Assembly (NCBI RefSeq): GCF_028598555.1
Contig: NZ_JAQRFN010000017.1
Location: 1-64,000, forward strand
Direction of reading: 5' to 3'
Length of the DNA: 64,000 bases
From: Xenorhabdus anantnagensis
GTDB lineage: Bacteria > Pseudomonadota > Gammaproteobacteria > Enterobacterales > Enterobacteriaceae
A program made the position numbers and the translations under genes. The notes beneath the pieces are model-generated. The model was not told the DNA's origin. It saw only the letters and a list, made by a program, of their open reading frames with translations, and made no database searches. Below are positions 16,191 to 25,582 of this stretch, piece by piece (positions within the stretch are counted from its first letter, which is position 1; each line of letters starts with the position of its first letter).

Positions 16191-16442
16191 TAAACTTTTC
16201 TACGCTAATCAATCGAAATAATAAGGTCAATGGGTAATTCATTTTCCGGGACAGGAAATAATGTCAGAAGCGCGATGGCATTATTTGAATTGATTAGAAT
16301 ACAATCTAGCCGTTCCAATTTTATGGTGTGATCAAATCAGGCAACTTGCTCTAACGCACTTCTGGACAAAAGCGATGTACCAAATAAGACTCGATCCGAC
16401 ACTATTGATGATCTGCGAAATCTAATCAAACAGTCGGCTTTG

Positions 16443-18217
16443 GGCACAGACTGTGTAAAAACCCTTGATCACCTTTTGGTCTAAATACGATGTACTTATG
16501 ATCAATGGGTCTTAGCTACCGATCCAATTTCAAAGCCAAGTCCAGTCCAGTATCATCAGATTGGTAAGCATAATCATGGAGATTCTGGCCTGTCTCACCA
16601 TATTACTGGTCAATCAAGGCATCAATCCACGCTCTTTCCAGAACTCATGGACGACTTTGTTAGCGAAGATAACCCAGTGCGAGTTATTGATGTCTTTGTT
16701 GAACATCTAGATTGACTCGACTTAGGTTTTGAAAGCGTGAATCCCAAGTCAACTGGCCGTCCTGGATATCACCCTGCCACGATGCTCAAGCTCTGCATTT
16801 ACGGTTATTTAAATCGAATTCAATCATCGCGACGGCTGGAGAAGGAATGCAACCGCAATGTCGAGTTAATGTGGCTGCCTGAACGTTTATCTCCCGACTT
16901 CAAAACGATTGCAAACTTCAGAAAGGATAATGGTAAGGGAATTAAAAACGTTTGCCGTAAATTCGTCGAGTTATGCCGACAACTCAACATGTTTGAAGAT
17001 GCCGTGTTCGCTATTGATGGTAGTAAATTCAAAGCCGTCAATAATAAATCCCAAAATTACACCCCCAGTAAAGTGCAGTTTCATATCGAGCGAGTTGAAA
17101 AAAGTATCGAGAAATATTTAAGCCAGATGGATGCCAAAGATGAGAACGAAAAAGAGTCTGAGCCGACCGTCGCAGCATCGAAATTAGCCTGGCTAAAGCA
17201 GCGCTTGGTTGAGCTAAAAGCACTCGAAAAACAAGTTAATGAGCATCCGGACAAACAGATATCACAGACGGATCCTGATGCCCGCTTGATGAAAACACAC
17301 CACATGGAAAGACAAGTCTGCTACAACGTGCAAACGGCGGTCGATACAAAGCACCCTCTCATCGTTTGCCACGACATCGTCATGACAACAGACCGAGGTC
17401 AACTGACATTAGTTGTCGAGCAAGTCCAAAAGGTTTTGGGGAAGAAATCTATTACAGTGTTAGCCGACAAAGGCTACTTCAGTCGAAATGATATCAAAGA
17501 CGCTCATGATCAAGGCATCACGGCGAATGTGCCCCAAATTGATACTTCAGGTTCGGAGAGCAAAGGCATTTTTAACAAGTCTCTCTTCAAGTACGACAAC
17601 GACAGTGATGTATACATTTGTCCGGCGGGTAAAAGGTTACAAAAGCGAATGAAGGTCATGGAGAAAGGTGTAGAACGGGATGTTTACTTCAACAATTTAG
17701 CGTGCAATGAATGTCCAATCCGATCTCAATGCACCACATCAAAGAAAGATCCCCGTCGCATAAGACGATGGACACATGAATCGATTATTGATGACAGGCA
17801 AAAACGGTTGGACGAGAATCCGGAATTCCCGGTGATAAGGAAACAGAGTGTTGAGCATCCGTTTGGCACGATAAAAATGTGGATGGGAGCAACTCACTTT
17901 TTGACTAAACGCCTCAAAAATATGAGCACTGAAATCAGCCTCAGTGTTCTTGCTTACAACCTGAAACGTATGATGACCATACTGGGAACTGTCGGTTTGA
18001 TGGCGTCCATCAGTCTGAGCTAAGTGATAAAGTCAGCTTAGTTTCACCCAAAATCTGCCCCAAACGCTCAAGGCACGCTGCTTTTAAATGACTTCATATT
18101 ACAAGCCACCCATTTGCATCAGAACATTGTGAATGTGATGAGCGCTAATCGGATGCTTAAATGCAACCCAAATCGATGTTTGTTGGATGAAATCACGATT
18201 TTTACACAGTCTGTGCC
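16443..18217 (+). mobile_element. IS1182-family insertion sequence (~1.78 kb)
   Basis: The element is bounded by 19-bp terminal inverted repeats, GGCACAGACTGTGTAAAAA at 16443-16461 and its exact complement at 18199-18217. It carries a DDE transposase of the IS1182 type in the middle. No clear target duplication is seen. The transposase frame contains an in-frame TGA near its start (16713), so this copy may be inactive. It separates the antirestriction cluster from the RloC-like gene. Confidence 0.85.
16737..18023 (+). CDS. IS1182-family transposase (N-terminus cut by in-frame TGA)
   Basis: Encodes 428 residues from GTG 16737. GRPGYHPATMLKLCIYGYLN, RIQSSRRLEKECNRNVELMW, DGSKFKAVN, VLADKGYFSRNDI and EHPFGTIKMWMGATHFLTK are typical of IS1182 transposases (DDE_Tnp_1_6), including the zinc-like CNECPIRSQC. 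Upstream in the same frame is the usual family N-terminus (HHITGQSRHQSTLFPELMDD and DNPVRVIDVFVEHLD), then TGA at 16713. The natural protein was therefore about 40-60 residues longer. Without readthrough or reinitiation it is probably non-functional. Confidence 0.9.
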   Translation: MNPKSTGRPGYHPATMLKLCIYGYLNRIQSSRRLEKECNRNVELMWLPERLSPDFKTIANFRKDNGKGIKNVCRKFVELCRQLNMFEDAVFAIDGSKFKAVNNKSQNYTPSKVQFHIERVEKSIEKYLSQMDAKDENEKESEPTVAASKLAWLKQRLVELKALEKQVNEHPDKQISQTDPDARLMKTHHMERQVCYNVQTAVDTKHPLIVCHDIVMTTDRGQLTLVVEQVQKVLGKKSITVLADKGYFSRNDIKDAHDQGITANVPQIDTSGSESKGIFNKSLFKYDNDSDVYICPAGKRLQKRMKVMEKGVERDVYFNNLACNECPIRSQCTTSKKDPRRIRRWTHESIIDDRQKRLDENPEFPVIRKQSVEHPFGTIKMWMGATHFLTKRLKNMSTEISLSVLAYNLKRMMTILGTVGLMASISLS

Positions 18218-18468
18218 AGAAGCTGATAATGTCTTTACGAAGAAAATTGGGCAAGATCTAATATGAGATCTATCCGATTGTTTTGAGAAAATATCCGAGC
18301 TATAAGGCTCATTTGTCGTTCCAGCGATCATTACTAAGGGTTAGTTTATTAAAAACTAGTCAATCCACAGTATTGGGCTGAAAGCAGTGTTCAGGTTAGA
18401 GGGATCAACGCACGGTTTGTAATGTGGTGCATCGTATTTTTGATTAACATGTTGCATAGGGGGCTGTG

Positions 18469-20859
18469 ATGAGCATCAGTAAGGTAGATATTGCTAACTT
18501 CGGTAGCTTTAAAGATTTCGTTTGGGAGAGCGCCCTCAGAGACCATGGCGGTAATGTTCAGAACTTCAAGCGTCTGAACATTATCTATGGTCGCAACTAT
18601 TCAGGTAAGACAACACTCTCACGCATCTTCCGTGCTCTACAGACTGGTCGCATCCCTGTCAGTTACAGTACCTCATCCTTCATCATTTCTGGAGACAAAG
18701 GTGAAGTCAATCAATCGGGCGTCTCAGCGCATAATTACAATGTAAGAGTCTATAATCGTGATTTTGTGAATGACAACCTCAATTTCCTTGTCAACCAAGA
18801 TGGCGGTGAAATCAAGGCATTCGCTATTGTTGGTGAGAAGAACAATGAAGTTGAAGATGCTATCACCGCGATTGAAGCCCAACTTGGTAGCGTAGAAGAA
18901 AAATCAGGGCTTAAGCATGAGTTAGAGATAAAACGCCTTGAACAAGATCGCGCAAAAGAAAATTACAAAAAAGGCGATGATGCTCTGACTGATAAGCTAA
19001 GAACTCATGCAAAGTTTCTAAAAGAAAATAAGGACTACGTTCCTGCGGCATATACAATTCGAAATATTCAATCTGACATCGAAAAAACCAATAAGCCTAA
19101 TTTCAAAAAACTATCACAAGAAGAATCCAAAGTGAAAGCAGACTTATTAAAACAAGAGGTGCTTCCCGAAATTACCGACAAGGTTTCTATCAAGCTAAAA
19201 TTAAACTCTCTTTTTAATACTGTCGAAGAGCTTCTGCAGCGAACTATTAAACCTACTCAGGCAATTCAAGAACTACTAGATGACAGTATTCTTCAGTTAT
19301 GGGTTAAAGAGGGGATGCCCCTTCACAGAGACAAGCACGATACATGTGCATTCTGTCGCCAAACACTTCCACATGATATTTGGCAAATTCTGGATTCGCA
19401 CTTCAGCAAAGAATCAATTGAACTCGAATCAGAGATTAATTTGTCTATTGCTTCTGTTGATTCTGAAATTAGGCGAATTCCAACATTCCTAAGCCTAACA
19501 AGCGACAAATTTTATTCTGAAGAAAAGTCAGCATTTGATATCAGCAAAAAAACTTTGGATGGTTGTTTGGAGGTGTACAAGCGAGATTTGGAATCACTCA
19601 AATTAGCACTTCAAAAGAGAAAGAATAGTCTCTTTCAGCTCGTAGTTCTCCCCGTAGTCAATCATGATGCCATACTTATTGAGCAGCAAGTTGAACACAT
19701 CAACGAACTAATTGAGCAGAACAACCGTCGCTCCAAGACATTGGATAAAGATAAGATTAATGCGAGTGAGACACTCCGTTTATCAGATGTGGCATCTTTT
19801 GCTTCTACAATTGGCTACAATGCAGAAAGGATTCGCATTACTGAATTGAAGACTATTTCTGACATATCAAATGCAGCTTTTGTTGATGCTGAAAATGAGA
19901 TCATTAGGTTAAAGAGTGAAATCACTACCCTGCGTGGAGAACAGAAAGATGAGCGAAAAGGTGCTGCTCGTGTCAATGTGCTTTTGAATCACTTCTTTGG
20001 TCATGATGGCATCAAGCTTGAAGCTCAAGATAATCGCGATAAAACTGCTGTTAAGTTTCAAATCATGCGAGATGACAAGCCTGCATATAACCTAAGTGAA
20101 GGTGAGTGCAGCTTGATTGCATTTTGCTACTTCATTGCCAAGTTAGAAGAGCCTGAAAGCAAAGATAGAAAACTCATCATCTACATTGATGATCCAATCT
20201 CAAGCTTAGATGGCAATCACATCTTCTTTATGTTCAGCTTGATCGAGAGTTTAATTACCAAACCAATCAAGAATAATGACGGCTCAAACCGCTATTGGTA
20301 TAAACAACTTTTCATCTCAACTCATAATCTTGATTTCTTGAAGTATCTTAAGACAATTTCTCTTCCAAATGAAAATCATGGTGGTCATCAACACTTCATG
20401 ATTGAAAGGAATGGGGCCTCGAGTAATATTTCGTTGATGCCCACTTACCTTAAAAATTACATCACCGAGTTCAATTATCTTTTTCATCAAATCTACAAAT
20501 GCCGTGATCAAGAACTTGTAAATACTAATCACGAATCATTTTACTCATTTGGAAACAATTTAAGGAAATTCCTTGAAGCATTTCTTTTTTACAAATACCC
20601 CCATCATGATAATAAGAACGATGCCTTTGAAAGGATCAAAAAGTTCTTTGGGGATGACGACATTGCAATAGCTCTTGCTAATCGCCTGAACAATGAGCTA
20701 TCTCACTTGGAATCAATTTTTGATCGAAGCATCAAGCCAATAGAAATTCCTGAAATTCCAAAGCTCGCAAACTATGTATTAGACAAGATTTACAAATCGG
20801 ACCCTGACCAATACAATTCATTGCTAAAGAGTATAGGTGAGTCCGAGCGCACTGCTTAA
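18469..20859 (+). CDS. RloC-like anticodon nuclease (SMC/AAA_13 ATPase with HEPN RNase end)
   Basis: Encodes 796 residues. It has an SMC/ABC-type ATPase with P-loop GRNYSGKT (about 41-48), long coiled coils with a CAFC motif near 292 (possible zinc hook), an ABC signature LSEGE near 541, and Walker B IIYIDDPISSLD near 572. The C-terminus has NNLRKFLEAFLFYKYP and then NRLNNELSH near 737, an R-x6-H HEPN-type RNase motif as in PrrC and RloC. Those enzymes cut tRNA anticodon loops when phage attack or DNA damage is sensed. No restriction-modification genes flank it, which fits free-standing RloC rather than PrrC. Codon use is more AT-rich than the ICE genes. RNA cleavage is inferred from motifs. 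Confidence 0.82.
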   Translation: MSISKVDIANFGSFKDFVWESALRDHGGNVQNFKRLNIIYGRNYSGKTTLSRIFRALQTGRIPVSYSTSSFIISGDKGEVNQSGVSAHNYNVRVYNRDFVNDNLNFLVNQDGGEIKAFAIVGEKNNEVEDAITAIEAQLGSVEEKSGLKHELEIKRLEQDRAKENYKKGDDALTDKLRTHAKFLKENKDYVPAAYTIRNIQSDIEKTNKPNFKKLSQEESKVKADLLKQEVLPEITDKVSIKLKLNSLFNTVEELLQRTIKPTQAIQELLDDSILQLWVKEGMPLHRDKHDTCAFCRQTLPHDIWQILDSHFSKESIELESEINLSIASVDSEIRRIPTFLSLTSDKFYSEEKSAFDISKKTLDGCLEVYKRDLESLKLALQKRKNSLFQLVVLPVVNHDAILIEQQVEHINELIEQNNRRSKTLDKDKINASETLRLSDVASFASTIGYNAERIRITELKTISDISNAAFVDAENEIIRLKSEITTLRGEQKDERKGAARVNVLLNHFFGHDGIKLEAQDNRDKTAVKFQIMRDDKPAYNLSEGECSLIAFCYFIAKLEEPESKDRKLIIYIDDPISSLDGNHIFFMFSLIESLITKPIKNNDGSNRYWYKQLFISTHNLDFLKYLKTISLPNENHGGHQHFMIERNGASSNISLMPTYLKNYITEFNYLFHQIYKCRDQELVNTNHESFYSFGNNLRKFLEAFLFYKYPHHDNKNDAFERIKKFFGDDDIAIALANRLNNELSHLESIFDRSIKPIEIPEIPKLANYVLDKIYKSDPDQYNSLLKSIGESERTA

Positions 20860-21063
20860 AATAGAGCTTATTCTGACATGTTATGGCTAAGCTATTACTC
20901 ATCAATACCATGCCAATTTTGGCGCTCAGGTTTCGTTGAGATTCTTAGTACCTTCATTGTGACTCGTTATCGTAGGTGCTAAGTCCGCTCCTCGCGCATA
21001 ACTGACGGTCAAGTAGCATAGTGATTAATCACGATAAATTACCTTTTATCAGGTAAAATAGTG

Positions 21064-21981
21064 TTATTCTGCCTCATCTTTCTGGTAATACACCTGTTTG
21101 ATGTAGCGCCCGCGTCCATCACCATGCCCCAAATCCATCGATGCTAATGCCAGCGCTTCCCGCTCACTGAAACCCTGTGCTTTATAATATTCACCGGATT
21201 GCTGAGCAAAATGATAACGCATACTGTGTGGAGCATTCTTACCCGCCAGTCCAGAGCTTCTGACAATATATCGGTAGCGGTCTATGGCCTGCGTGATCGT
21301 CGGTTTATCAATCAGTTTTCCACCCCGCTCTGCCTGCTCTCGCTCGGCATAAGCAATGGCATGTTGCAGCGCTGCCCGATCCAATATGGTCGTCTGCCGA
21401 GGCCGTCCGCCTTTGGTGCCAAATATCACCCGCACAGAGGTCTGCCCATTTTCCAGTGCTTTTTTCCAGGTGGCTAACGATTTATAGGCTTCCACCGCTT
21501 CTTTGGTACGCAACCCCAGAACATACGCCAGTTGCATCACCGCCGCCACGCGCCGATCTTTTTGCTCGACCTGCTGAAATATTTCACGGAACGCCGCCGG
21601 TGCCAACGCTGTTTTAGTTCCTTTTCGGTTTATTGCAACAATACCGAGTGCCCGGTTGCTCAAACGGATATTATCGGGATCAGCCAGCTTATGCTTTCCG
21701 GCCTGCGCTAAAACGCTTCTCAGCACGGACATTTCATTTTGCAGAGTCCGGTGGCTGATAAGGTTGGCCTTTCGCTCTGCAATATAGCGTTCAATATATC
21801 TGACTTTAAGGCTGTCCATCTGCCGGAGCTTAATGCCTTTATCCTTGAGAAAGTTAAGAAACTGCCGGGCAATCCGTTCACGATCGGCAACCGTGGCAAA
21901 GCTCCCACCCGCTTGTCGGGCATGGGTAATAAATGCTTTCCTGAACAACTCAATTTTTGAACGTGCCGATTTCTGCGCCAT
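21064..21981 (-). CDS. Tyrosine recombinase (ICE/plasmid integrase-domain protein)
   Basis: Encodes 305 residues from ATG 21981, preceded by AGGAGAGGCGGG. It has a SAM-like N-terminal domain (FRKAFITHARQAGGSFATVA) and a catalytic domain with YVLGLRTKEAVEA (Arg), a HSMRYHFAQQ box (His-x-x-Arg) and DLGHGDGRGRYIKQVYYQ (His, Tyr). It differs clearly from the integrases at 1-201 and 9794-10738. Related proteins occur on ICEs and plasmids of Enterobacterales. The ~640-bp repeat block B ends right at its leader, so that block may control it. Confidence 0.88.
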   Translation of the reverse strand: MAQKSARSKIELFRKAFITHARQAGGSFATVADRERIARQFLNFLKDKGIKLRQMDSLKVRYIERYIAERKANLISHRTLQNEMSVLRSVLAQAGKHKLADPDNIRLSNRALGIVAINRKGTKTALAPAAFREIFQQVEQKDRRVAAVMQLAYVLGLRTKEAVEAYKSLATWKKALENGQTSVRVIFGTKGGRPRQTTILDRAALQHAIAYAEREQAERGGKLIDKPTITQAIDRYRYIVRSSGLAGKNAPHSMRYHFAQQSGEYYKAQGFSEREALALASMDLGHGDGRGRYIKQVYYQKDEAE

Positions 21982-22029
21982 TCCCGCCTCTCCTGTCATT
22001 TTTTCTCTGTTTTTATTCATTTTTTTAAC

Positions 22030-22690
22030 AAGTCTCTGCGTGTCGGTTCAGGTTCACCGTTCCGTGATGCGTCAGATAATGTGTAGCAGAGTGAGGTTGT
22101 GTTGAGTTATTGCAGGAGCTCGCGATGTGCTGAGCACAGCGATGGAAGGCTCCCCGATCATTGCCTGATCAGCTCAGGATGAACGCCTCATTATCTTGAC
22201 GTATGTCATCTCTCCTTTTTTTACTGCATCAGCCTGTTTTAAGGCGGTGGGTTGAAAACCAGATCTGGGATTCGCTCGTAAATCAAACAAAATGTCTGTT
22301 AATGGTCTGTTTTGCATGGTTTCACTGAGTAATTCAGGGTTCAAATCGGTCGTGAAGGCAGACCGAATGCGCTCTGGACGCTGACGCCCGGCGACGTCAC
22401 TTGGTCATCGCTGCGCTTCAACACAAGTGACGCCGCGCCATTTTCGTGACGTTTTTCGTGATAAATGCAAAATACAGGTGAATGTTGTACCGGTTAAAAC
22501 AATATCGATCAGTGTGAGACAAAGCCAATTCTGCTCTGTTGTATGGGTAGCCGGTGATGAATACCACCGGGAAACTTTCATCACCAACCGTGGGTTATTG
22601 GTCTGATGATATCTGCTTCCAAAAGTGCGCAGATGTACCGCATGGTATGCACTCCCTTTCAGGCTACGGGAGTTTTCGTTTGCCGCTTAA
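22030..22690. repeat. Copy B of the ~640-bp repeated block (inverted to 7824-8470)
   Basis: Same landmarks as copy A in opposite orientation, including the palindromic GACGTCACTTG/CAAGTGACGCC pair (22393-22403 with 22424-22434) and GATATCTGCTTCCAAAAGTG at about 22609. No credible gene is inside; up to 22866 nothing further is seen. On the minus strand it leads straight into the integrase start at 21981. Copies A and B bracket about 14 kb. Confidence 0.8.
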
Positions 22691-22866
22691 CGCTGATCCT
22701 TACAGGCAAGGGATCATTGGTAACAGTTAAATACCTTATCGATTAGGTTGAGCGAGGTCAAACTTTTGTTCGATATTAAGGTGAGAAATTCAGCGAAAAA
22801 GTCTCAACGTCAGGGTAAATACGGCCTTAAACTCATAGTCCGTAACCTGTCAGGAACACCATTCCC

Positions 22867-23289
22867 TTATACTTTAATCTCTAAAGGATGTTTATATTTA
22901 ATGCCGGTTAATTCTGACAAATCGACCTCTTTTCCTGTCGTGAGAAAAAGGTTTCTGCGTCTCAGGTTGTACAGGTGAAGGCAATGCTCACACATATCAA
23001 CCACATTCGCCGGATTTTTGATTGCCTTGAGTGTCCTGACTGCGTATTTACCACACCGGCACCGCACGACATAGATGGCACTGTTTTTATGGTTACCCCG
23101 TTGCGATAAAGGACGAACCCCTAACACGGTAAAAAAGCCATATTCATAACCCTGGACCTGCATCAGTATGTTGATTAAATTGAGTTCTCTTTTATTTAAA
23201 CGCAAATCATACGTCGTTTTGTAAGGAATAAAATAACTGGATCGTTTTTGAATTTTCTTTCTCTTATCATTTTTATCGGTATCACTCAT
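22867..23289 (-). CDS. Small zinc-ribbon protein of phage/satellite type
   Basis: Encodes 140 residues from ATG 23289 (CAGGAAAAGTG upstream). The C-terminal half has paired cysteines in YVVRCRCGKYAVRTLKAIKN and then DMCEHCLHLYNLRRR, a likely four-cysteine zinc ribbon. The N-terminus is Lys/Arg-rich. Similar small CxC/CxxC proteins occur in phages and P4-like satellites, and I know no function. It stands alone between repeat block B and the CDI remnants. Confidence 0.65.
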   Translation of the reverse strand: MSDTDKNDKRKKIQKRSSYFIPYKTTYDLRLNKRELNLINILMQVQGYEYGFFTVLGVRPLSQRGNHKNSAIYVVRCRCGKYAVRTLKAIKNPANVVDMCEHCLHLYNLRRRNLFLTTGKEVDLSELTGIKYKHPLEIKV

Positions 23290-23426
23290 CACTTTTCCTG
23301 ATCCATTTGAGAATAGATTAAAGTTTTTTCAATTTAACTCTTTTTATTATTAATTCAATAGCGAAAAAACTAAATGTAATAGGCAGATCAGATCCGGAGC
23401 TGTGTATTCCCATCACCATAAACGGC

Positions 23427-23458
23427 GAAGCCTCAATGGCTTCGACCATTGAGGCTTC
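23427..23458. repeat. Perfect 12-bp inverted repeat
   Basis: GAAGCCTCAATG (23427-23438) is exactly complementary to CATTGAGGCTTC (23447-23458) with an 8-base loop. There is no clear T-run on either strand. It lies in a ~300-bp gene-free stretch (23290-23596) and may be a transcription terminator or footprint. Confidence 0.55.
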
Positions 23459-23596
23459 TATAAATTGTCTACTACCATAAACAAGAGAGTTTAATATAAT
23501 AGAACATGACAAGTATAGCGCTTTTAGTGTAAGTCACCTTGAATGAAATGGCATTAAGTCATTTAGCTTTTTGTGATACACATCATGAACATTAAG

Positions 23597-23797
23597 CTAA
23601 TGCAATTCCAACATGAAATATAAAAAGACAGAAAATGGATACCCTAGTATTCTCTCAACTACACTCAAGTTACCTTTAGATTCAATCATTATTTGATCAA
23701 ATTCTGATGCAGGCATTACAAAACCACCATCCGGTCCATATGTATCATAGCTTTGATGTGATTTTTTAGACGTGAACCTACCCATCTGGCCGAACAA
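23597..23797 (-). pseudogene. Fragment of an orphan CdiA C-terminal toxin
   Basis: The 66-residue frame contains GRFTSKKSHQSYDTYGPDGG, then FVMPASEFDQIMIESKGNLS. It is clearly related to residues RFTSMNDVKRFGTIGPDKGF and following in the toxin at 25913-27037. It loses similarity after SVVERILG, and the upstream part of the toxin is missing. It is a relic of a third allele of the same toxin family. The leftover sequence to 23950 shows no further match. Confidence 0.7.
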
Positions 23798-23951
23798 CCG
23801 GTTGCATGAACTCCTTCCTTGGCCTGAAAACCCCGTTTAGCTAAATCCCACTTTGTTCTTGTCTTGCAAAGCAAGGTGAGAGCACCGGAGCCTTACAAAC
23901 AAACGAAGATGCTGTTAAAGATTGGCATATCCTATAAATCGATTTATGCTC

Positions 23952-23982
23952 GAATTCAGTGGCCGCCTAAACGGCCACGTTT
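23952..23982. repeat. Hairpin repeat between orphan CDI modules (copy 1)
   Basis: GAATTCAGTGGCCGCCTAAA and the following CGGCCACGTTT recur at 25583-25613. The core GTGGCCG-CCTAAA-CGGCCAC is a perfect 7-bp stem. The two copies bracket the second orphan toxin-immunity group, so they may be terminators or leftovers of module insertion. Confidence 0.65.
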
Positions 23983-24035
23983 CATGTGGAGTAGCGATTA
24001 CATAAATCATAAACAAGGTTTTTGATTATTAAAAA

Positions 24036-24284
24036 TTAAGATACGTTATACTTGCGGCATAACTCGTCAAATGTAATACCATTTTTGATCGCCTGTAAGT
24101 AATCACGTTTATTTATCTCCACCTCTTTCAGTTGACCAAAAAATTCACCAGAAATATAAGAAAATATGTATTTATCATTTTCAACCCTGACACTCCAATT
24201 ATCTTTGATGAATTCCCTCTCAACTGGTTTCTGAGGTGTATTTTGGTAAGAAAGAGGCTCTTCTTCATAATATTTATTCATCAT
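24036..24284 (-). CDS. Orphan CDI immunity protein, paralogue of 25656-25916
   Basis: Encodes 82 residues. PLSYQNTPQKPVEREFIKDN, WSVRVENDKYIFSYISGEF and LCRKYNVS align throughout with the immunity protein at 25656-25916 (PFSYPEPTPLKDNEF, WRVVKEENEKYVFSCLSGSL, ICHKYHIG). It starts just after the tail of a related toxin (24297-24395). Such orphan immunity genes are kept to resist siblings that use other toxin alleles. Function is inferred from pairing and position. GGTGAAA lies upstream of the ATG. Confidence 0.75.
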   Translation of the reverse strand: MMNKYYEEEPLSYQNTPQKPVEREFIKDNWSVRVENDKYIFSYISGEFFGQLKEVEINKRDYLQAIKNGITFDELCRKYNVS

Positions 24285-24296
24285 TTCACCTAAAAA

Positions 24297-24535
24297 TTAC
24301 TTGATTTTTATTTCAGTTACAGGAGGCTTATGTGAAAAATTCATCACAGCTTCAGGTACTCCGCCAGATGTATGTCCTTGATCACCTGCTAACAACTTCC
24401 CTTTTCACAAGTGCGGGCCTTATGCGCAAAACTGTCTAGTATCTCCTTCGGTGCAATGCCTTTTTCTACCAGAGACTGGACCTCTCATTCCCCAGACGGG
24501 TTGTTAGTCGATTGTGGTCAACGGCGTTTTTCGCG
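24297..24535 (-). pseudogene. Remnant of CdiA pre-toxin and toxin tail
   Basis: On the minus strand, 24535 to about 24436 reads like the KNAVDHNRLTTR pre-toxin segment found at 27100-27180, but it has lost frame. Then 24395-24297 reads GHTSGGVPEAVMNFSHKPPV and stops. That matches the C-terminus KTSGGVSEAVMDFSHKPNVQ of the toxin at 25913-27037. The middle of the toxin is deleted. The immunity gene 24036-24284 follows directly, so this is what is left of its partner. Confidence 0.7.
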
Positions 24536-24595
24536 ATAATCGACAGAAAATTCAAAGGAAATCCATTTCTCAACCACTCAAAAAATAAGCTATAT

Positions 24596-24895
24596 CTATC
24601 GATTGAATTTATTAAAGAGAGAGTTTTCCGATACAATCATGGAGATTTCATTAGTCAGGGAGTCTATATATTCTTCTCCGTATTGTCCTCTATCCGCCAT
24701 CATTCTGAACTCTCCCATAATGTAATCATGTAGATTACCCATACCGTTTATAGACTTATTTTCAAGAATATTGATAGATTTTTTTAAATCTGGGCAAAAT
24801 GTTTCTTCATATCCCAATTGTTTCAAATAAATAATAACGCTTTTTAATAAAGTTATTAATCTATCAATATCATGTATGTCCTTACTTTCTAACAT
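24596..24895 (-). CDS. Orphan CDI immunity protein for the 24900-25568 toxin
   Basis: Encodes 99 residues, beginning 4 bp after the stop of the restored toxin frame (24900). It is acidic and helical (DIDRLITLLKSVIIYLKQLG; YIMGEFRMMADRGQYGEEYI). I do not recognise the family. The tight spacing after a CdiA C-terminus is the usual position for CdiI. Its toxin carries a frameshift, so the gene may persist only for protection. Confidence 0.7.
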   Translation of the reverse strand: MLESKDIHDIDRLITLLKSVIIYLKQLGYEETFCPDLKKSINILENKSINGMGNLHDYIMGEFRMMADRGQYGEEYIDSLTNEISMIVSENSLFNKFNR

Positions 24896-24899
24896 GTTA

Positions 24900-25568
24900 C
24901 TACCTCTTATTTGTTACTTGATCAGGAAAAGCAGCTTTAAACTCTTCATAAGTATAAACTTTACCGGTTTTACCATCTCGTATGGATTTTACCCAATCCA
25001 AAGGATAATCACGTGGTAATAAGATCTGATCCCCTCCTCCTTTATACTTAGGAGTATCGCTAGATGGCGGCTGTTTTCCTACAATACCTATATTGAGCTT
25101 CGTGTCTTGGGGGAACTTCTATTTCAGCTTCAAATCTAGATGTGCTCCACTTTTTGTAAACAGCGGTATCATTTCTCCCCACATTCCGTTCAGTTGTTGC
25201 ATACCCACCATCTAATTTAGCTTGCTTATCCGTGCCTCCAAATTTTCTGAATACAGTTACTGGCTCTTGTGTAATAACAGTTTCGTATTTTCCATCCTTG
25301 AAAGTCTGCACTACTCCATCAGGTAAAAATTCCCTATTCGTTACAACAACATTTTTATCTATTTTTGTACCTACTGATGATTTTAAATCAACTGTGGCAT
25401 TTGAGACATTTTTTCCTTCAGAGAAGGATTTTGTGATCCGGTTGTCCTTATCAACCAATACCGTGACCGTCTTCCCTGTCTTCGGTGATGTCAATACCGT
25501 GGTTACAGAGCCACCCAGTCCAATGGTCGCATAGGTAATCTCCGAATATTCCGGTGGGACACCGGACG
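24900..25568 (-). pseudogene. Orphan CdiA C-terminal toxin, frameshifted
   Basis: The module begins with PPEYSEITYATIGLGGSVTT, then LTSPKTGKTVTVLVDKDNRI, shared with the toxin at 25913-27037. It changes to a different effector domain: FRKFGGTDKQAKLDGGYATT, then KKWSTSRFEAEIEVP. There the frame breaks at a run of five G on the plus strand (25109-25113). Removing one base restores QDTKLNIGIVGKQPPSS, GGGDQILLPRDYPLDWVKSI and VYTYEEFKAAFPDQ up to TAG at 24900. The pattern loosely recalls ADP-ribosyltransferase-type toxins, but I cannot confirm that. There is no secretion region, so it could act only after recombination into cdiA. Confidence 0.75.
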
Positions 25569-25582
25569 CTTACTTTATACTT

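Noticed and set aside
18218-18468. Target-site duplication for the IS1182 element
   Set aside because: Bases flanking the two terminal repeats do not match, so the insertion site cannot be confirmed from this window.
22748-22978. Plus-strand 76-codon frame after repeat block B
   Set aside because: It overlaps the zinc-ribbon gene in antisense and has no supporting signal.
23318-23512. Minus-strand 64-codon frame containing the 12-bp inverted repeat
   Set aside because: No similarity to a family, no ribosome site, and most of its sequence is the hairpin region.
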